Shown: positions 26,966-36,382, counted from the first letter of the stretch. The stretch: DNA of 64,000 bases from Dyella sp. C9 (GCF_003332825.1 NZ_QIRF01000012.1:33004-97003); one strand, 5' to 3'. Notes: generated from the letters alone by a model not told the origin. Made by a program: numbers and translations.

Positions 26966-28888
26966 ATGGAGAGGGAACCCATCGACCGACTGACAGTGAC
27001 GCTTCCATCGCCCAGGTCGGCGGCGGAAAGTGCGTTCGTCTATCGTCGTCGGCGCGCCGAGCGCCCGCGCGAACGCTGGATGCGCATCCTCGGCCTGGTA
27101 GGCGCGTTGATCGTGCACCTGGTGTTCCTGTTCGGTGCCATTCTCGGGCCCGCCTACGAGATGGAGGAGTTCAACGAATCCAGCGCGCCACTGGTGGCTC
27201 GCCTGATCGAGAAGAACAAGGAAGAGCCACCGCCACCGCCACCGGTGCGCGGCACGCCGCCGAAGCAGGTCGGGCCGGTGCACCGCGGCAACGCGTCCAA
27301 CGCGCCGCGCACGGCGCGCCAGAGCAGTTCATCGACGCGCACCAACAGCGAGTTGTCGCCGCTGTCGGTGCCGGCGTTGCAGACGCCGGTGATCGCCACG
27401 GCGGCCAAGGCCAGTGCGCCCAAACCGCAGATCACGGTCGCGCCACTGCCGCCGGTGACCTTGCCCAAGCCAGCGCCGACCGAGCAGCTGGCGCCGGTGC
27501 CAGTGGCTCCGCCGCCGCCGGAGGTGGCGTTGGAAACGCCACCGGTGTCCAAGCCGGTGCCGCCCAAGTTCCAGCCTGAGCCCGTGCGCAAGCCCCAGGC
27601 AGAGGGCAACCAGCCGCCGCCGCCGGAGGCCTCGCTGGCGCTGCCTGACATGCCGGCGCAATCGGCGCCGACGGTGGCGCCGCCCACCGTGGCGATGGAA
27701 AAGCCCACGGTGGCCGACACGCAGCCGAGCATTGCGCAGGTGCAGCGCCCGGAGGAGCCCGCCGCGCCGGCGGAGCCTGAAATCCAGGCCCTACCCCTGC
27801 CGGCCCAGGCCGCGCCCACCGTCAACCTGCAGCCACAGGCCGACAAGGTGACTGCCGTGGTGCCGCGCGAGCAACCCCATGTCGAGGCTCCGGCCATTCG
27901 TGTGGACGAGCCGGAACTCGAGGCCGTGCCGTTGCCGCCCCAGTCGCAGCCCAGCATGGAGCGCCCGCAGGCGCCCAAGTTGCAGACCGTGGCGCCGACT
28001 GCGATCGCGCTGGACAACCAGCCTGCGATCGAGCGCCCGCAGATCTCCACCGAAACGCCGGCGCCCGCTGCACCGAACCAGGCCAATGCCTCCGCGCCAT
28101 CCAGTGCCGCGCAGGCGCAGAACGCATCGGTCGCCAAGGAGAGTGGCGCCGCCAGCGAGGCCAGCCCCAGTCGCGGCGAACAGGGTGTGAGCAGCGCGCC
28201 CAATGCCACGCCGCGTGGCAGTGATACGGGTACGCCCGGCCAGCCCAACGGGGTGAACCAGTCGCCAACCGTCGCCGGCAAGAATGGCCTCAACCTGTCG
28301 CTGCCGCCGGGGCAGGGTAGCGGCTCGTCTGGTGGACAGGGGCAGGGCAACGCGAGCGAAGGCGTGACCGGCACCTATGTGCAGCTCAAGCCGCATGGCG
28401 ATACCGAAGTGATGTCGCACGGCACGCCGAACATCGGCTATCAGCCGACGCGCTTCGACAAGGATTGGACGCCACTGGGCGAAAGCTCGATCGACACCGC
28501 CCTGCGCCATGCCGTGGAAAAGACCACCATGCGCCACACGTTCCATCTCCCCCGGGGCGTGCGCGTGGAGTGCGTGGTGATGCCGCTGTTCCCGGTGGCG
28601 TTGTTCGGCTGTGGCAACGGCGACGGACCGGCCAAGCCGGTCGACGACGTGGTCTATGAAAAAATGAAGATGGCGCCGAGCAACCCGCTGGTGCCTCCCC
28701 CGTCCGTCAACGGTGCGCCTACCATCGCGACGGTCAAGCTCGACAACAGTGCGCAATGCGCCGCGGCCCGGGTATCCGGCGGTCCGCTGCCGCCTGGCTG
28801 CCAAGCCGATGCCACCGTGGTGCCGGCGCCGGTGGGTCCGGCGCACAGCGGTTCGACCTGGGTGCCGGCCAGCGACCAGTTCCACTGA
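26966..28888 (+). CDS. Proline-rich TonB-like protein B, unknown C-terminal domain
   Basis: A 640-aa paralogue of the preceding gene with the same plan: basic cytoplasmic N-terminus (YRRRRAERPRERW), one membrane helix (ILGLVGALIVHLVFLFGAI), a very long Pro/Ala/Gln-rich linker (about residues 85-470) with imperfect repeats around LPPQ, IERPQ and APT, and a C-terminal domain with HGTPNIGYQPTRFDKDW, DTALRHAVEKTTMRHTFH and GVRVEC aligned to the same positions as protein A. Several cysteines (ECVV, FGCGNG, QCAAA, PGCQA) suggest periplasmic disulfides. The linker could span the periplasm. Function unknown; an energy-transducing or envelope-linking role is inference from topology only. Confidence 0.72.
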   Translation: MEREPIDRLTVTLPSPRSAAESAFVYRRRRAERPRERWMRILGLVGALIVHLVFLFGAILGPAYEMEEFNESSAPLVARLIEKNKEEPPPPPPVRGTPPKQVGPVHRGNASNAPRTARQSSSSTRTNSELSPLSVPALQTPVIATAAKASAPKPQITVAPLPPVTLPKPAPTEQLAPVPVAPPPPEVALETPPVSKPVPPKFQPEPVRKPQAEGNQPPPPEASLALPDMPAQSAPTVAPPTVAMEKPTVADTQPSIAQVQRPEEPAAPAEPEIQALPLPAQAAPTVNLQPQADKVTAVVPREQPHVEAPAIRVDEPELEAVPLPPQSQPSMERPQAPKLQTVAPTAIALDNQPAIERPQISTETPAPAAPNQANASAPSSAAQAQNASVAKESGAASEASPSRGEQGVSSAPNATPRGSDTGTPGQPNGVNQSPTVAGKNGLNLSLPPGQGSGSSGGQGQGNASEGVTGTYVQLKPHGDTEVMSHGTPNIGYQPTRFDKDWTPLGESSIDTALRHAVEKTTMRHTFHLPRGVRVECVVMPLFPVALFGCGNGDGPAKPVDDVVYEKMKMAPSNPLVPPPSVNGAPTIATVKLDNSAQCAAARVSGGPLPPGCQADATVVPAPVGPAHSGSTWVPASDQFH

Positions 28889-28925
28889 AGATCGCATGCC
28901 GCGTCGTGCGGCACGCGATGCTCCT

Positions 28926-28972
28926 CGCGGGATTCATCCCCGCGTTCGGCTGCGGCGACTGCGTCGACGCAG
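28926..28972. terminator. Two hairpins between convergent genes
   Basis: CGCGGG-ATTCATC-CCCGCG (28926-28944) and the perfect 14-bp palindrome CTGCGTCGACGCAG (28959-28972) fill the 95-bp space between the proline-rich protein B gene and the convergent lipoprotein gene. There is no T-tract, so a bidirectional 3'-end role is plausible but unproven. Confidence 0.4.
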
Positions 28973-28983
28973 CGGGATGAAGA

Positions 28984-29568
28984 TCAGCGCAGGATGCCGT
29001 CGGTCTTCAGCTTGGGAATCAGCGTCTGCGCCAGTTCGGTGGTCGCCTTGGCGACGTTCTTGGTGCCGATGGCCTGGGTCGTCACCGTCCATACCAGTTT
29101 TTCGCTGCGCGCATCCCACACGCTGGTTTCCAGGGTTACCACGTCGTACTGGGTGACGTCGGGCGTCGAGGCCCAGGCGCCGCCGTACCAGCCCCAGAAT
29201 CCGCCGTACATCGGGCCGCTGGACGTCACGTTGACCTTTTGCTCGACGCGCTGCACGCGCGTCACCAGCACGGCCTGGGCACCGCTGTTCTTCACCAGGT
29301 CGCGCAACTGCACGCCACCGGAGCTGCCTGCCGGTATCTGCGTATAGCTCGCCGAGGCCTGCACGCCGGCCGCCTGCAGTTGCTGCGCGAAGGTGTCCTC
29401 AAAGACGTGCCGCATGGTGTCGCTGCGCGAGATGCCCACCACCACCACATGGGTGGCCGGCGGTCCCGGCCAGGCGGTATCGCGCCATTGGTTGGTGATG
29501 CTCACGTTGGTGGCGCAGGCCGCAAGCACCAGGGAGAAGGTGATCAGTAACAGGCGTAGTGATTTCAT
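28984..29568 (-). CDS. Predicted lipoprotein, DUF4136-like
   Basis: A 194-aa protein beginning MKSLRLLLITFSLVLAACATN: a lipoprotein signal with lipobox LAAC. The mature part has short strands (VVVVGISRSDTMRHVFEDTF, GAQAVLVTRVQRVEQK), a Gly/Trp-rich loop (YGGFWGWYGGAW) and ends in a helix with LIPKLKTDGIL. This pattern is common in small envelope lipoproteins of the DUF4136 kind, of unknown function; the family assignment is tentative. The ATG at 29568 has GGAG upstream. The gene follows the patatin gene on the same strand after about 80 bp. Confidence 0.68.
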   Translation of the reverse strand: MKSLRLLLITFSLVLAACATNVSITNQWRDTAWPGPPATHVVVVGISRSDTMRHVFEDTFAQQLQAAGVQASASYTQIPAGSSGGVQLRDLVKNSGAQAVLVTRVQRVEQKVNVTSSGPMYGGFWGWYGGAWASTPDVTQYDVVTLETSVWDARSEKLVWTVTTQAIGTKNVAKATTELAQTLIPKLKTDGILR

Positions 29569-29651
29569 GACATGGACTCCGCTCGTCGATCGCCCCTTGG
29601 GCGGCGATCCATTGTGAAGCATCCCCCGTGGAGGACGCGCGATAACCGCTG

Positions 29652-31913
29652 CTAGGGCGAGGGCCGCAGCAGCGAGCCAAAGGTGAGATAGACCGAATTG
29701 TGCCCGCCCTGGGCATAGCCATAGCCGAAGAACAGCGGGCCCAGTGGCGTCTGGATGCCGAGGAAGAGGCTGCCGGCATACAGCAGGGAGTCGAGGTGGA
29801 CCTGGCTCTTGCTGTCCCAGGTGTTGCCGGCTTCCACGCTGGCGCCGACATAGATGGGCGTGGAGAACAACGCGTCCATCTGGCCGGTACGCCGGTACAG
29901 CACGGCGCGACCGAGCACGGACTGATCGCCATACAGGGAGCGCTCGGGCAGGCCCGACAGATTGAGGAAGCCGCCGATGAAAGTCTGTGTCTCGAAGAAC
30001 TGCTGGTTGTTCGGGTTGTTGAGCGTGCTCGCCGCGTGGATGCCCAGCAGCAGGTGGTAGCGGGTGTCGGCCAGGCCGAAGTCCGGCACCCAGTCGGCAT
30101 ACAGGCGAGCCACGTCGGCCGTGGAGTTGCCGCCCAGCCACGGGCGGTACCACTCGTAGTCCAGGCTGGCACGCGCACCCTTGGTGGGGAATTGCGCATT
30201 GTCCAGGTTGTCCCACAGCAGGGTGACCTTGGCCATGCTGTATTCGGAGGTTTCACTGGCAGGGAACTCGGTGGGGCTGCCGATGCGCAGGTCGCCGCTG
30301 TCGCGTCCACGCTGGATGGCCGCGCTGATGCGCCAGTTGGTCATGGGCGACCAGCCGCTTTCCAGGCCCAGGTAACGTCGCTTGATGCGGTATTCGGCCA
30401 ACTGCTGGTTGGCGTCGGGGGTGAAGACCGGGAACTCCTCGTTGCGGATCAGCGCGTAGGGCATGATGTAGCCGCCGGCACCTTGCCAGAACGGCTGGTA
30501 GAACTCGGAGGCGAGACCGCCGATGCGTCCTGCCCATGCCGTGCTGCGCCATTCGGCGCCCAGGCTATTCATGTTGGTGGCGTTGACCTCGCCGGAGATC
30601 AGGTACTCGCTGCGGCCCGCGAAATCGTCATTGAGCTCGAAACCCAGTTTGCCGTAGACCGGTCCCCACGGTTTGTCGCGCGGGATGATCAACAGGCCGC
30701 GCTGGTCGTCGTCCTGCTGCAGGCGATAGTCGATCTGCTGGTAGTTGCCGCGCCCGTAGATACTGCCGATCTGGGTGTCGAGCTGGTTGGGATCAAACGG
30801 CTTGCCGACATCCTTGGCCAGGCGTTCGTCGACGTATTGGGCAGTATCGGTATGGCTGCTGTCGACCTTCAGGAAGGCCACCAGCCCCGGATCGAAGTCG
30901 CGCTTGCGATGTTGTGCCTCGTACTGCGCCCATTGCTCCGGGCCCACCGACAGCGCGCGCAGGCGCGGCAGCGCGGCCTCGGCGGCGGCGCGCCCGATGG
31001 CGATGGCCTGGGCGCCCTTGTTGAACTCGGCCGCACTCATGTTGCCCAGCGGTGGCGTGATCAGGATATCGTCCGGCCCCAGCGTATCGAGCTGGCGCCG
31101 GGTCTTTTCCTCCATCAACGCGCTGACCATCTGGTTGAGCACGGCGACCGGGTTGCTGAGTTGCTCGCGCTCCAGCAGGGGCGAGCCCACGTTCACCACG
31201 ATCAGCCGTTGTGCCCCCATGTTGCGCACGACGTCGATCGGCACGTTGTCCATCAGTCCGCCGTCGACCAGCAGCTGGCCATCGACATTGGTGGGCGCGA
31301 AGGCGCCGGGCACCGACATGCTCGAACGGATCGACACGGCGAGATCGCCCGAGCCGAACACCACCGGCTTGCCGGCGACGATGTCGGTGGCCACCGCGCG
31401 GAACGGAATGGACAACTGGTCGAAGTCGTGCACGTTCCAGGTGGAGATCAGCAGCCTGCGCAGCAAAAGCAGCAGCTTCTGGCCCTGCACCACGCCGGCG
31501 GGGGTGATGATGTGCCCGTTCTTGTAGCCGACCTCGAAATTGAGCAGGTAGCGGAAGTCGGCGTCCTTGCGGCGCATGGGCATTTCTTCGCGCGCCGGGT
31601 CATCGGAGAACAGCTCATTCCAGTCGAGCGTGGTGATGATGTCCTGCAGTTCGAGCGGCTTGTATCCCGCGGCGTACATGCCGCCGACGATCGAGCCCAT
31701 ACTGGTGCCGGCGATGCGGCAGATGGGAATGTGCTCGCGCTCGAGCACCTGCAGCACGCCGATGTGCGCGGCGCCGCGCGCACCTCCGCCGCCTAGCACC
31801 AGTCCGATGCACGGTGTTGCGTGTGCGCCAGTCGGTTCGGTCGGCTGCTGTGCCTGCACGGGCAAGCAGATGCACAGTGACAGCAAGGCGATCAGTGCGA
31901 GGGGATGGCGCAT
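29652..31913 (-). CDS. Patatin-like phospholipase with outer-membrane barrel (PlpD type, T5dSS)
   Basis: A 753-aa protein. After a signal peptide (cleavage near VQAQQ), residues about 40-245 form a patatin domain: the oxyanion motif GGGGARGAAH, nucleophile GTSMGS and the DGG motif carrying the catalytic Asp. A short POTRA-like segment (about 330-400) and a C-terminal 16-strand-type surface-antigen barrel follow. This matches the type Vd autotransporter PlpD, which exports or displays a lipase through its own barrel. The start at 31913 (MRHPLAL) has GGGA six bases upstream. Likely activity is phospholipase A on host or own phospholipids; whether the passenger is released is not predictable. 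Confidence 0.87.
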   Translation of the reverse strand: MRHPLALIALLSLCICLPVQAQQPTEPTGAHATPCIGLVLGGGGARGAAHIGVLQVLEREHIPICRIAGTSMGSIVGGMYAAGYKPLELQDIITTLDWNELFSDDPAREEMPMRRKDADFRYLLNFEVGYKNGHIITPAGVVQGQKLLLLLRRLLISTWNVHDFDQLSIPFRAVATDIVAGKPVVFGSGDLAVSIRSSMSVPGAFAPTNVDGQLLVDGGLMDNVPIDVVRNMGAQRLIVVNVGSPLLEREQLSNPVAVLNQMVSALMEEKTRRQLDTLGPDDILITPPLGNMSAAEFNKGAQAIAIGRAAAEAALPRLRALSVGPEQWAQYEAQHRKRDFDPGLVAFLKVDSSHTDTAQYVDERLAKDVGKPFDPNQLDTQIGSIYGRGNYQQIDYRLQQDDDQRGLLIIPRDKPWGPVYGKLGFELNDDFAGRSEYLISGEVNATNMNSLGAEWRSTAWAGRIGGLASEFYQPFWQGAGGYIMPYALIRNEEFPVFTPDANQQLAEYRIKRRYLGLESGWSPMTNWRISAAIQRGRDSGDLRIGSPTEFPASETSEYSMAKVTLLWDNLDNAQFPTKGARASLDYEWYRPWLGGNSTADVARLYADWVPDFGLADTRYHLLLGIHAASTLNNPNNQQFFETQTFIGGFLNLSGLPERSLYGDQSVLGRAVLYRRTGQMDALFSTPIYVGASVEAGNTWDSKSQVHLDSLLYAGSLFLGIQTPLGPLFFGYGYAQGGHNSVYLTFGSLLRPSP

Positions 31914-32126
31914 TGATGGTCCCTTTGGCCCGAGAGTGACGGCCATCGGGAATCGCCGCCCCGACGCATCCTATGTCAGTTCGGCGGTGCAACGCACGTG
32001 ATGCCCGACGGACATCGGCTCGTCGTATTGCCTACACATTTCCCTCACGCTTTATGCTGGCGTGAGGTCCTGCATGACTTGCGCGGAAGCGCGGCATGGG
32101 GACTGTCATTCGACAGATCCCGATGC

Positions 32127-34391
32127 TTACAGCATGCGCAACAGTTCCTTCATCAGCGGCAAGCGGCGCACCCGCACGGCGCTGACGCGGAACACCGCGT
32201 TGGCGAGTGCCGGCGCCGCCGTCGGCATGGCGAGGAAGCTCGCGCCGGTGGGATCGCGGTCGCCCGGCACCAGGATCACTTCGGTGGTGTCGGGCAGCTG
32301 CGCCATGCTGGCCAGCGGGTAATCCTTCCAGCCATGCTGCTGCACCTGGCTGTCCTTGTAGGTAATGGACAGGTTGAGTGCGGTGGACAGCGCATCCAGC
32401 GTGGCGCCGGCGACCTGGCCTTCCAGGCCGGTGGGATTGATCACGCGACCCACGTCGACCGCGCAAATGGCTCGCTCGATGTTCAGGCGATTGCCCTGCA
32501 GCGAGGCTTCCACGGCGTGCGCGACGTAGGCTCCATCGACGTGCCAGCAGGCGATGCCGAAACCGTTGACGGTATGCAGCCAGTTCTTCCAGCCGATGCG
32601 ATCGGCTACCAGCTGGAGCACGTTGATCAGGCGACCGGTGTCGAGCGTGCGGCCGTCGCCGAGCGGGATCATGCGCGGTTCGCCGATCAGGCGCAGGCGC
32701 GTCACCAGCGGGTCTTCCTTCAGCGAGTGGGCAATTTCATCAACGAAACTCTCCACCGCGAAGGCGTTGCTGAGATGCGGCATGCCGCGGGCCGGGCCGC
32801 GAGGCATGACGGAGGGCAGCGAATACCAGTCGCTGCGCAGGTTGGCCACCAGGCCGGCCGGCAACTGGTGGGCATCCACCTCGGAAGTCCACAGTCGGTT
32901 GTCCGCCATGCCGCGCTGTGCGAGCGCCGAGGCGCTGGCCATGCGCTGGCTCCAGGTCACGACCTGGCGCTTGGCGTCCAGCGTGGCACTGAATTTGTGC
33001 ACGCAGGCGGATCGGTAGTAGTCCTGGGTGAGATCCTCGTCGCGCGTCCACATCAGCTTGACGGGCTTCTCCACCGCCTTGGCCAGCATTACCGCTTCGG
33101 CAACATAGTCGTGGTCGAGGCGCCGGCCATAGCCACCGCCTACGCGGGGCACGCTGATCCTGATCTGTGTGGGCGAGAGACCGGTGAGGCGTTGCACCAC
33201 CTGCCACGCACGCTGAGGCGCCTGGGTGGGCACCACCAGCGAGGCGCCATCCTTGTCGATGCGCGCCAGGCAGTTCATCGGCTCGGCCGTCGCGTGCGCC
33301 AGCCAGGGCTGCACGTAGATCGCTTCCACGCGTCGCGCCGTCTTCTTGCCGGCGGCATCGATGTCGCCATCGTCGCGCACGCGCATGGTGGGCGCGGCAT
33401 CCTTGTCGTTGATCACATCGGTGGCCTGTTGCTCGAACCAGGCGCTGCTTTCGGTCTGGCTGCCGGCTTTCCATTGCAGCTTGAGCTTGGCGCGCCCCTG
33501 CAGGGCCGCCCAGGTATTCTCCGCCAGCACGGCCACCGAGGGCGCGCGCACGGTCTGGCCGAGCGGCACGCCGGCTTCCGGCTTGAGCTGCACCACCTTG
33601 AGCACACCCTTCACTGCGAGAGTGTCAGTGGTGTCCAGGCTCTCCACGCTGCCATCGACCCATGGGCAGTGCGTGAGCACGGCGACGACGGTGTCGCCGG
33701 CGTAGCTGTCCAACGAGTAGATCGCCTGGCCGGTGACAATGGCGCGCGCGTCCACATCGCCGGCGGGCTGTCCGATCAGCGTGTAGCGATCCGGTGTCTT
33801 GAGCGCCACCGGTGCATCCGGCGGGGGGATCTTGGCGGCGGCATCGGCCAGCGTGCCATAGCCGATGCGGCGGCCGTCCGGGGCGATGACGTTGCCTTCC
33901 TCGCAGCGCAGGCGATCGGCGGGCACGCCGAGGCGGCGGGCCGCGGCCTGCAACAGCAGCCAGCGCGCCAGTGCACCGGCTTCGCGCAGGTCGCCCCAGG
34001 CCGCCGGGATCGAGTCGCCAAGTCCGCTGGTCTGGTGGCCATAGGTCCAGTGTGGCTTGCCGTTGTTGTCCTCGACGCCCAGTCCCAGCGGCACCACGGT
34101 AACCCGGGTCCAGTCGGCGTCGAGTTCATCGGCGATGATGCGGGGCAAAGAGGTGGCGGTGCCGGTGCCGGTGTCCGGATCGCGCGCGCCGATCACCACG
34201 TTGCCGTCGGCATCGATGCGCACATAGGCGCCCAGCCCATACAGGGTGTCGCCCTGCAGCGAGGCCGGCACCGGGGCGTCCACCGCGTCCGCCAACGGAA
34301 TGCCCACGATCAGGGCACCGGCCGTGCCGGCCAGCACCTGCAGGAAGCGGCGGCGCGAGGGGAGGGAGGGGTGATCGTTGCGGACGCTCAT
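32127..34391 (-). CDS. IorB-like molybdopterin-binding subunit, catalytic motif altered
   Basis: A 754-aa protein of the xanthine dehydrogenase / isoquinoline 1-oxidoreductase beta-subunit family. A twin-arginine signal (SRRRFLQVLAGTAGALIVG) predicts export in folded form. Molybdopterin-site segments are present (RVGGGYGRRLDHDYVAEA, PRGPARGMPHLSNAFAVESF, CAVDVGRVINPTGLEGQV). Near residue 714 the family normally has GxGEPG with the base Glu that starts hydroxylation; here the aligned stretch is PTGASFLAMPTAAPALANA, with Phe where Glu is expected. The gene overlaps the small subunit by ATGA. The fold assignment is firm; normal hydroxylase activity is doubtful. Confidence 0.85.
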   Translation of the reverse strand: MSVRNDHPSLPSRRRFLQVLAGTAGALIVGIPLADAVDAPVPASLQGDTLYGLGAYVRIDADGNVVIGARDPDTGTGTATSLPRIIADELDADWTRVTVVPLGLGVEDNNGKPHWTYGHQTSGLGDSIPAAWGDLREAGALARWLLLQAAARRLGVPADRLRCEEGNVIAPDGRRIGYGTLADAAAKIPPPDAPVALKTPDRYTLIGQPAGDVDARAIVTGQAIYSLDSYAGDTVVAVLTHCPWVDGSVESLDTTDTLAVKGVLKVVQLKPEAGVPLGQTVRAPSVAVLAENTWAALQGRAKLKLQWKAGSQTESSAWFEQQATDVINDKDAAPTMRVRDDGDIDAAGKKTARRVEAIYVQPWLAHATAEPMNCLARIDKDGASLVVPTQAPQRAWQVVQRLTGLSPTQIRISVPRVGGGYGRRLDHDYVAEAVMLAKAVEKPVKLMWTRDEDLTQDYYRSACVHKFSATLDAKRQVVTWSQRMASASALAQRGMADNRLWTSEVDAHQLPAGLVANLRSDWYSLPSVMPRGPARGMPHLSNAFAVESFVDEIAHSLKEDPLVTRLRLIGEPRMIPLGDGRTLDTGRLINVLQLVADRIGWKNWLHTVNGFGIACWHVDGAYVAHAVEASLQGNRLNIERAICAVDVGRVINPTGLEGQVAGATLDALSTALNLSITYKDSQVQQHGWKDYPLASMAQLPDTTEVILVPGDRDPTGASFLAMPTAAPALANAVFRVSAVRVRRLPLMKELLRML

Positions 34392-34918
34392 GCGCGGCCT
34401 CCATTGGCAGCGCGCTTGATCGCACGGCGTACGCGGGTCTGGCAGCCGCAGCGGCACAGGTTGGGCAACTGGTCGATGTCGCTGTCGCTGGGCTGCGGGT
34501 GGCGGTTGAGCAAGTCCACCGAGGCGATCAGCCAGCCCGGCGTGCAGTAGCCGCAGCCGATGGCGTCTTCGTCGACAAACGCCTGCTGCACCGGGTGAAG
34601 CTTGCCGTCCGCCGCAACGAGGCCCTCGACGGTCGTCACCGACTTGCCCGCCAGTTCGGCCACCGGCACGGTCGTGGCCGAAGCCAGTTTGCCGTTGACC
34701 AGCACAAGGTCGAAGCCGCCTTCGCCGTGCTCGCCGCTGTACTTGGTGCCGGTCAGGCGCAGCACGTCGCGCAGGTACCACAGCAGGGGCATCTGTGCGT
34801 CGCCGGTATGGCGGTAGGCCCTGCCATTGATCTCCAGATCCACGCCTTCGCGTACCTTCTCCGGCACGATGGTGTTGCTAGGTGTGGGCGTCAGGATCTG
34901 GTCTTGCGCGTGCGCCAT
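34388..34918 (-). CDS. IorA-like (2Fe-2S) subunit lacking the ferredoxin-domain cysteines
   Basis: A 176-aa small subunit of a molybdenum-hydroxylase-like enzyme. The C-terminal helical domain keeps its cluster ligands (Cys122 and Cys125 in GCGYCTPG, Cys155 and Cys157 in LCRCG). The N-terminal plant-ferredoxin-like domain should bind a second [2Fe-2S] through a CxGxCxxC-type loop and one later Cys, but residues 59-82 read KYSGEHGEGGFDLVLVNGK then LASATT, with no cysteine at all. The ATG at 34918 has AAGGAGG nine bases upstream. Translationally coupled to the IorB-like subunit. Electron transfer by the usual two-cluster path cannot operate. Confidence 0.85.
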   Translation of the reverse strand: MAHAQDQILTPTPSNTIVPEKVREGVDLEINGRAYRHTGDAQMPLLWYLRDVLRLTGTKYSGEHGEGGFDLVLVNGKLASATTVPVAELAGKSVTTVEGLVAADGKLHPVQQAFVDEDAIGCGYCTPGWLIASVDLLNRHPQPSDSDIDQLPNLCRCGCQTRVRRAIKRAANGGRA

Positions 34919-34969
34919 CGGGAAAAGCCTCCTTCCATATCCGTCCATTGTGGCATTGCAGGGCGCTGC

Positions 34970-36295
34970 TTAGGAGGTGACGCGGCTGAACAGGCGTCGC
35001 CAGATCACGTAGACGGGGATGCCGGCGGCCATGATCAGCAGTCCCATGCCGGTGTTCTGGGGGCTGGCGCGCAGGCTCTGCACCACCACCAGGCCTACCG
35101 TGGCGATGAAGATCAGGGGCAGCAGGGGGTAGCCGGGCACGTGGAAACTGGCCTGGCTGCCCTCCTTGTGGCGATACCAGAACAAGGTGCCGACGCCTAC
35201 GGCACAGGCCAGCCAGTCGCCGAAGGTGGCGTAGTCGAGCAACTGGCCATAGCTGCCGGACAGCACCAGCACCACGGCCCACCCCGAGAGCAGCAGCAGC
35301 GCGACATTGGGTGTGCGGTGCACCGGATGGAGCCGCGCCACGCTGCGGAAGAACAGCCCGTCCTCGCCCATGACCTGCAGCACGCGCGCGCCGGCCACCA
35401 GGGTGATGTTGCAGAAGCCCAGCGTGGATATGGCGATGCCGATGGCGATCAGCTTCGCGCCCGCCGTGCCGAATACCCGCTGCATCACGTCGGCCGCCGG
35501 CGTGTGGCTGGCAGCCAGGCCGGCATGGCCGAGCACGGCGAGATAGGCCAGGTTGACCAGTGCGTAGGCGGCGATCACCAGCAGCATGCCGATGATCAGC
35601 GCGCGTGGGAGGGTGCGCTGCGGCTCCGCGACTTCGCCGGCCAGGTTGTTGAGGTAGGTGAAACCGGAGTAGGCGAACAAAACCGGCAGGGCGGCGCCCA
35701 TGAAGCCGACATCCGCGAACTGCGGGTCGGTGCCCAGCAGTCCGCGGCCACCGGCACCCGCCAGGAACAGGCCGCACACCACCAGCACGGCGACGGCGAG
35801 CAGCTTGAGCAGGGTAAACAGGTTCTGCACTTGTGCGCCCAGGCGCAGGCCGAACAGGTTGATCAGCGCCACGAACACCAGCGCGCCGGCCGCGAGTGGC
35901 GTGGCGATGGTCGGTGGCAGGCCGAACACCGATGCCGCATAGCTGGCGAAGATGGTCGCCACGGCTGCACTGGAACCCGAATAGATCACCAGCAGCATGG
36001 TCCAGCCGAACAGGAATCCCGCCAGCGGGCCAAAGGCGTCGCGCAGGTAGATATAGCTGCCGCCCGCATGCGGGCGGCGAGCGCCCAGTTCGGCGTAGCA
36101 CAGTGCGCCGATCAGGGTCAGTACGCCGGCGCCCACCCACATCAGCAGCAGCGCCAGGCCCGATTCGGTGCGCTGGGCGGCGATGCCCGGGTTGAGGAAG
36201 ATGCCGCCGCCGATGATGCCGCCGACCACGATCATGGCCGCGTCCCAAGGGCGGAGGCGGCGCACGTAGCCGCCGGACGTCGAGGTGTCGCTCAT
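34970..36295 (-). CDS. APC-family amino acid permease
   Basis: A 441-aa inner-membrane transporter of the amino acid-polyamine-organocation superfamily with about 12 hydrophobic helices. The first helix carries the substrate/ion-binding unwinding motif VVGGIIGGGIFLNPG, and FAYSGFTYLNNLAGEVAEP lies in the helix 6 region as in LAT/YfnA-like members. The start at 36295 (MSDTSTSGGYV) is preferred, since the preceding open frame lacks hydrophobic or conserved residues. It is followed on the same strand by the IorA-like gene after 51 bp. It probably imports amino acids; specificity is unknown. Confidence 0.88.
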   Translation of the reverse strand: MSDTSTSGGYVRRLRPWDAAMIVVGGIIGGGIFLNPGIAAQRTESGLALLLMWVGAGVLTLIGALCYAELGARRPHAGGSYIYLRDAFGPLAGFLFGWTMLLVIYSGSSAAVATIFASYAASVFGLPPTIATPLAAGALVFVALINLFGLRLGAQVQNLFTLLKLLAVAVLVVCGLFLAGAGGRGLLGTDPQFADVGFMGAALPVLFAYSGFTYLNNLAGEVAEPQRTLPRALIIGMLLVIAAYALVNLAYLAVLGHAGLAASHTPAADVMQRVFGTAGAKLIAIGIAISTLGFCNITLVAGARVLQVMGEDGLFFRSVARLHPVHRTPNVALLLLSGWAVVLVLSGSYGQLLDYATFGDWLACAVGVGTLFWYRHKEGSQASFHVPGYPLLPLIFIATVGLVVVQSLRASPQNTGMGLLIMAAGIPVYVIWRRLFSRVTS

Positions 36296-36382
36296 GGAAT
36301 ACCCGCTGCGGAAATCTCGGGCGAGGATGGCGGGTGGATCGTCCAGCGGCAAGCCCTCCGTTCCGGGCGGGCGTTCCGCGGC

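Noticed and set aside
31998..34550. An 850-codon plus-strand open frame
   Set aside because: Antisense to the IorB-like subunit, which has a Tat signal and family motifs.
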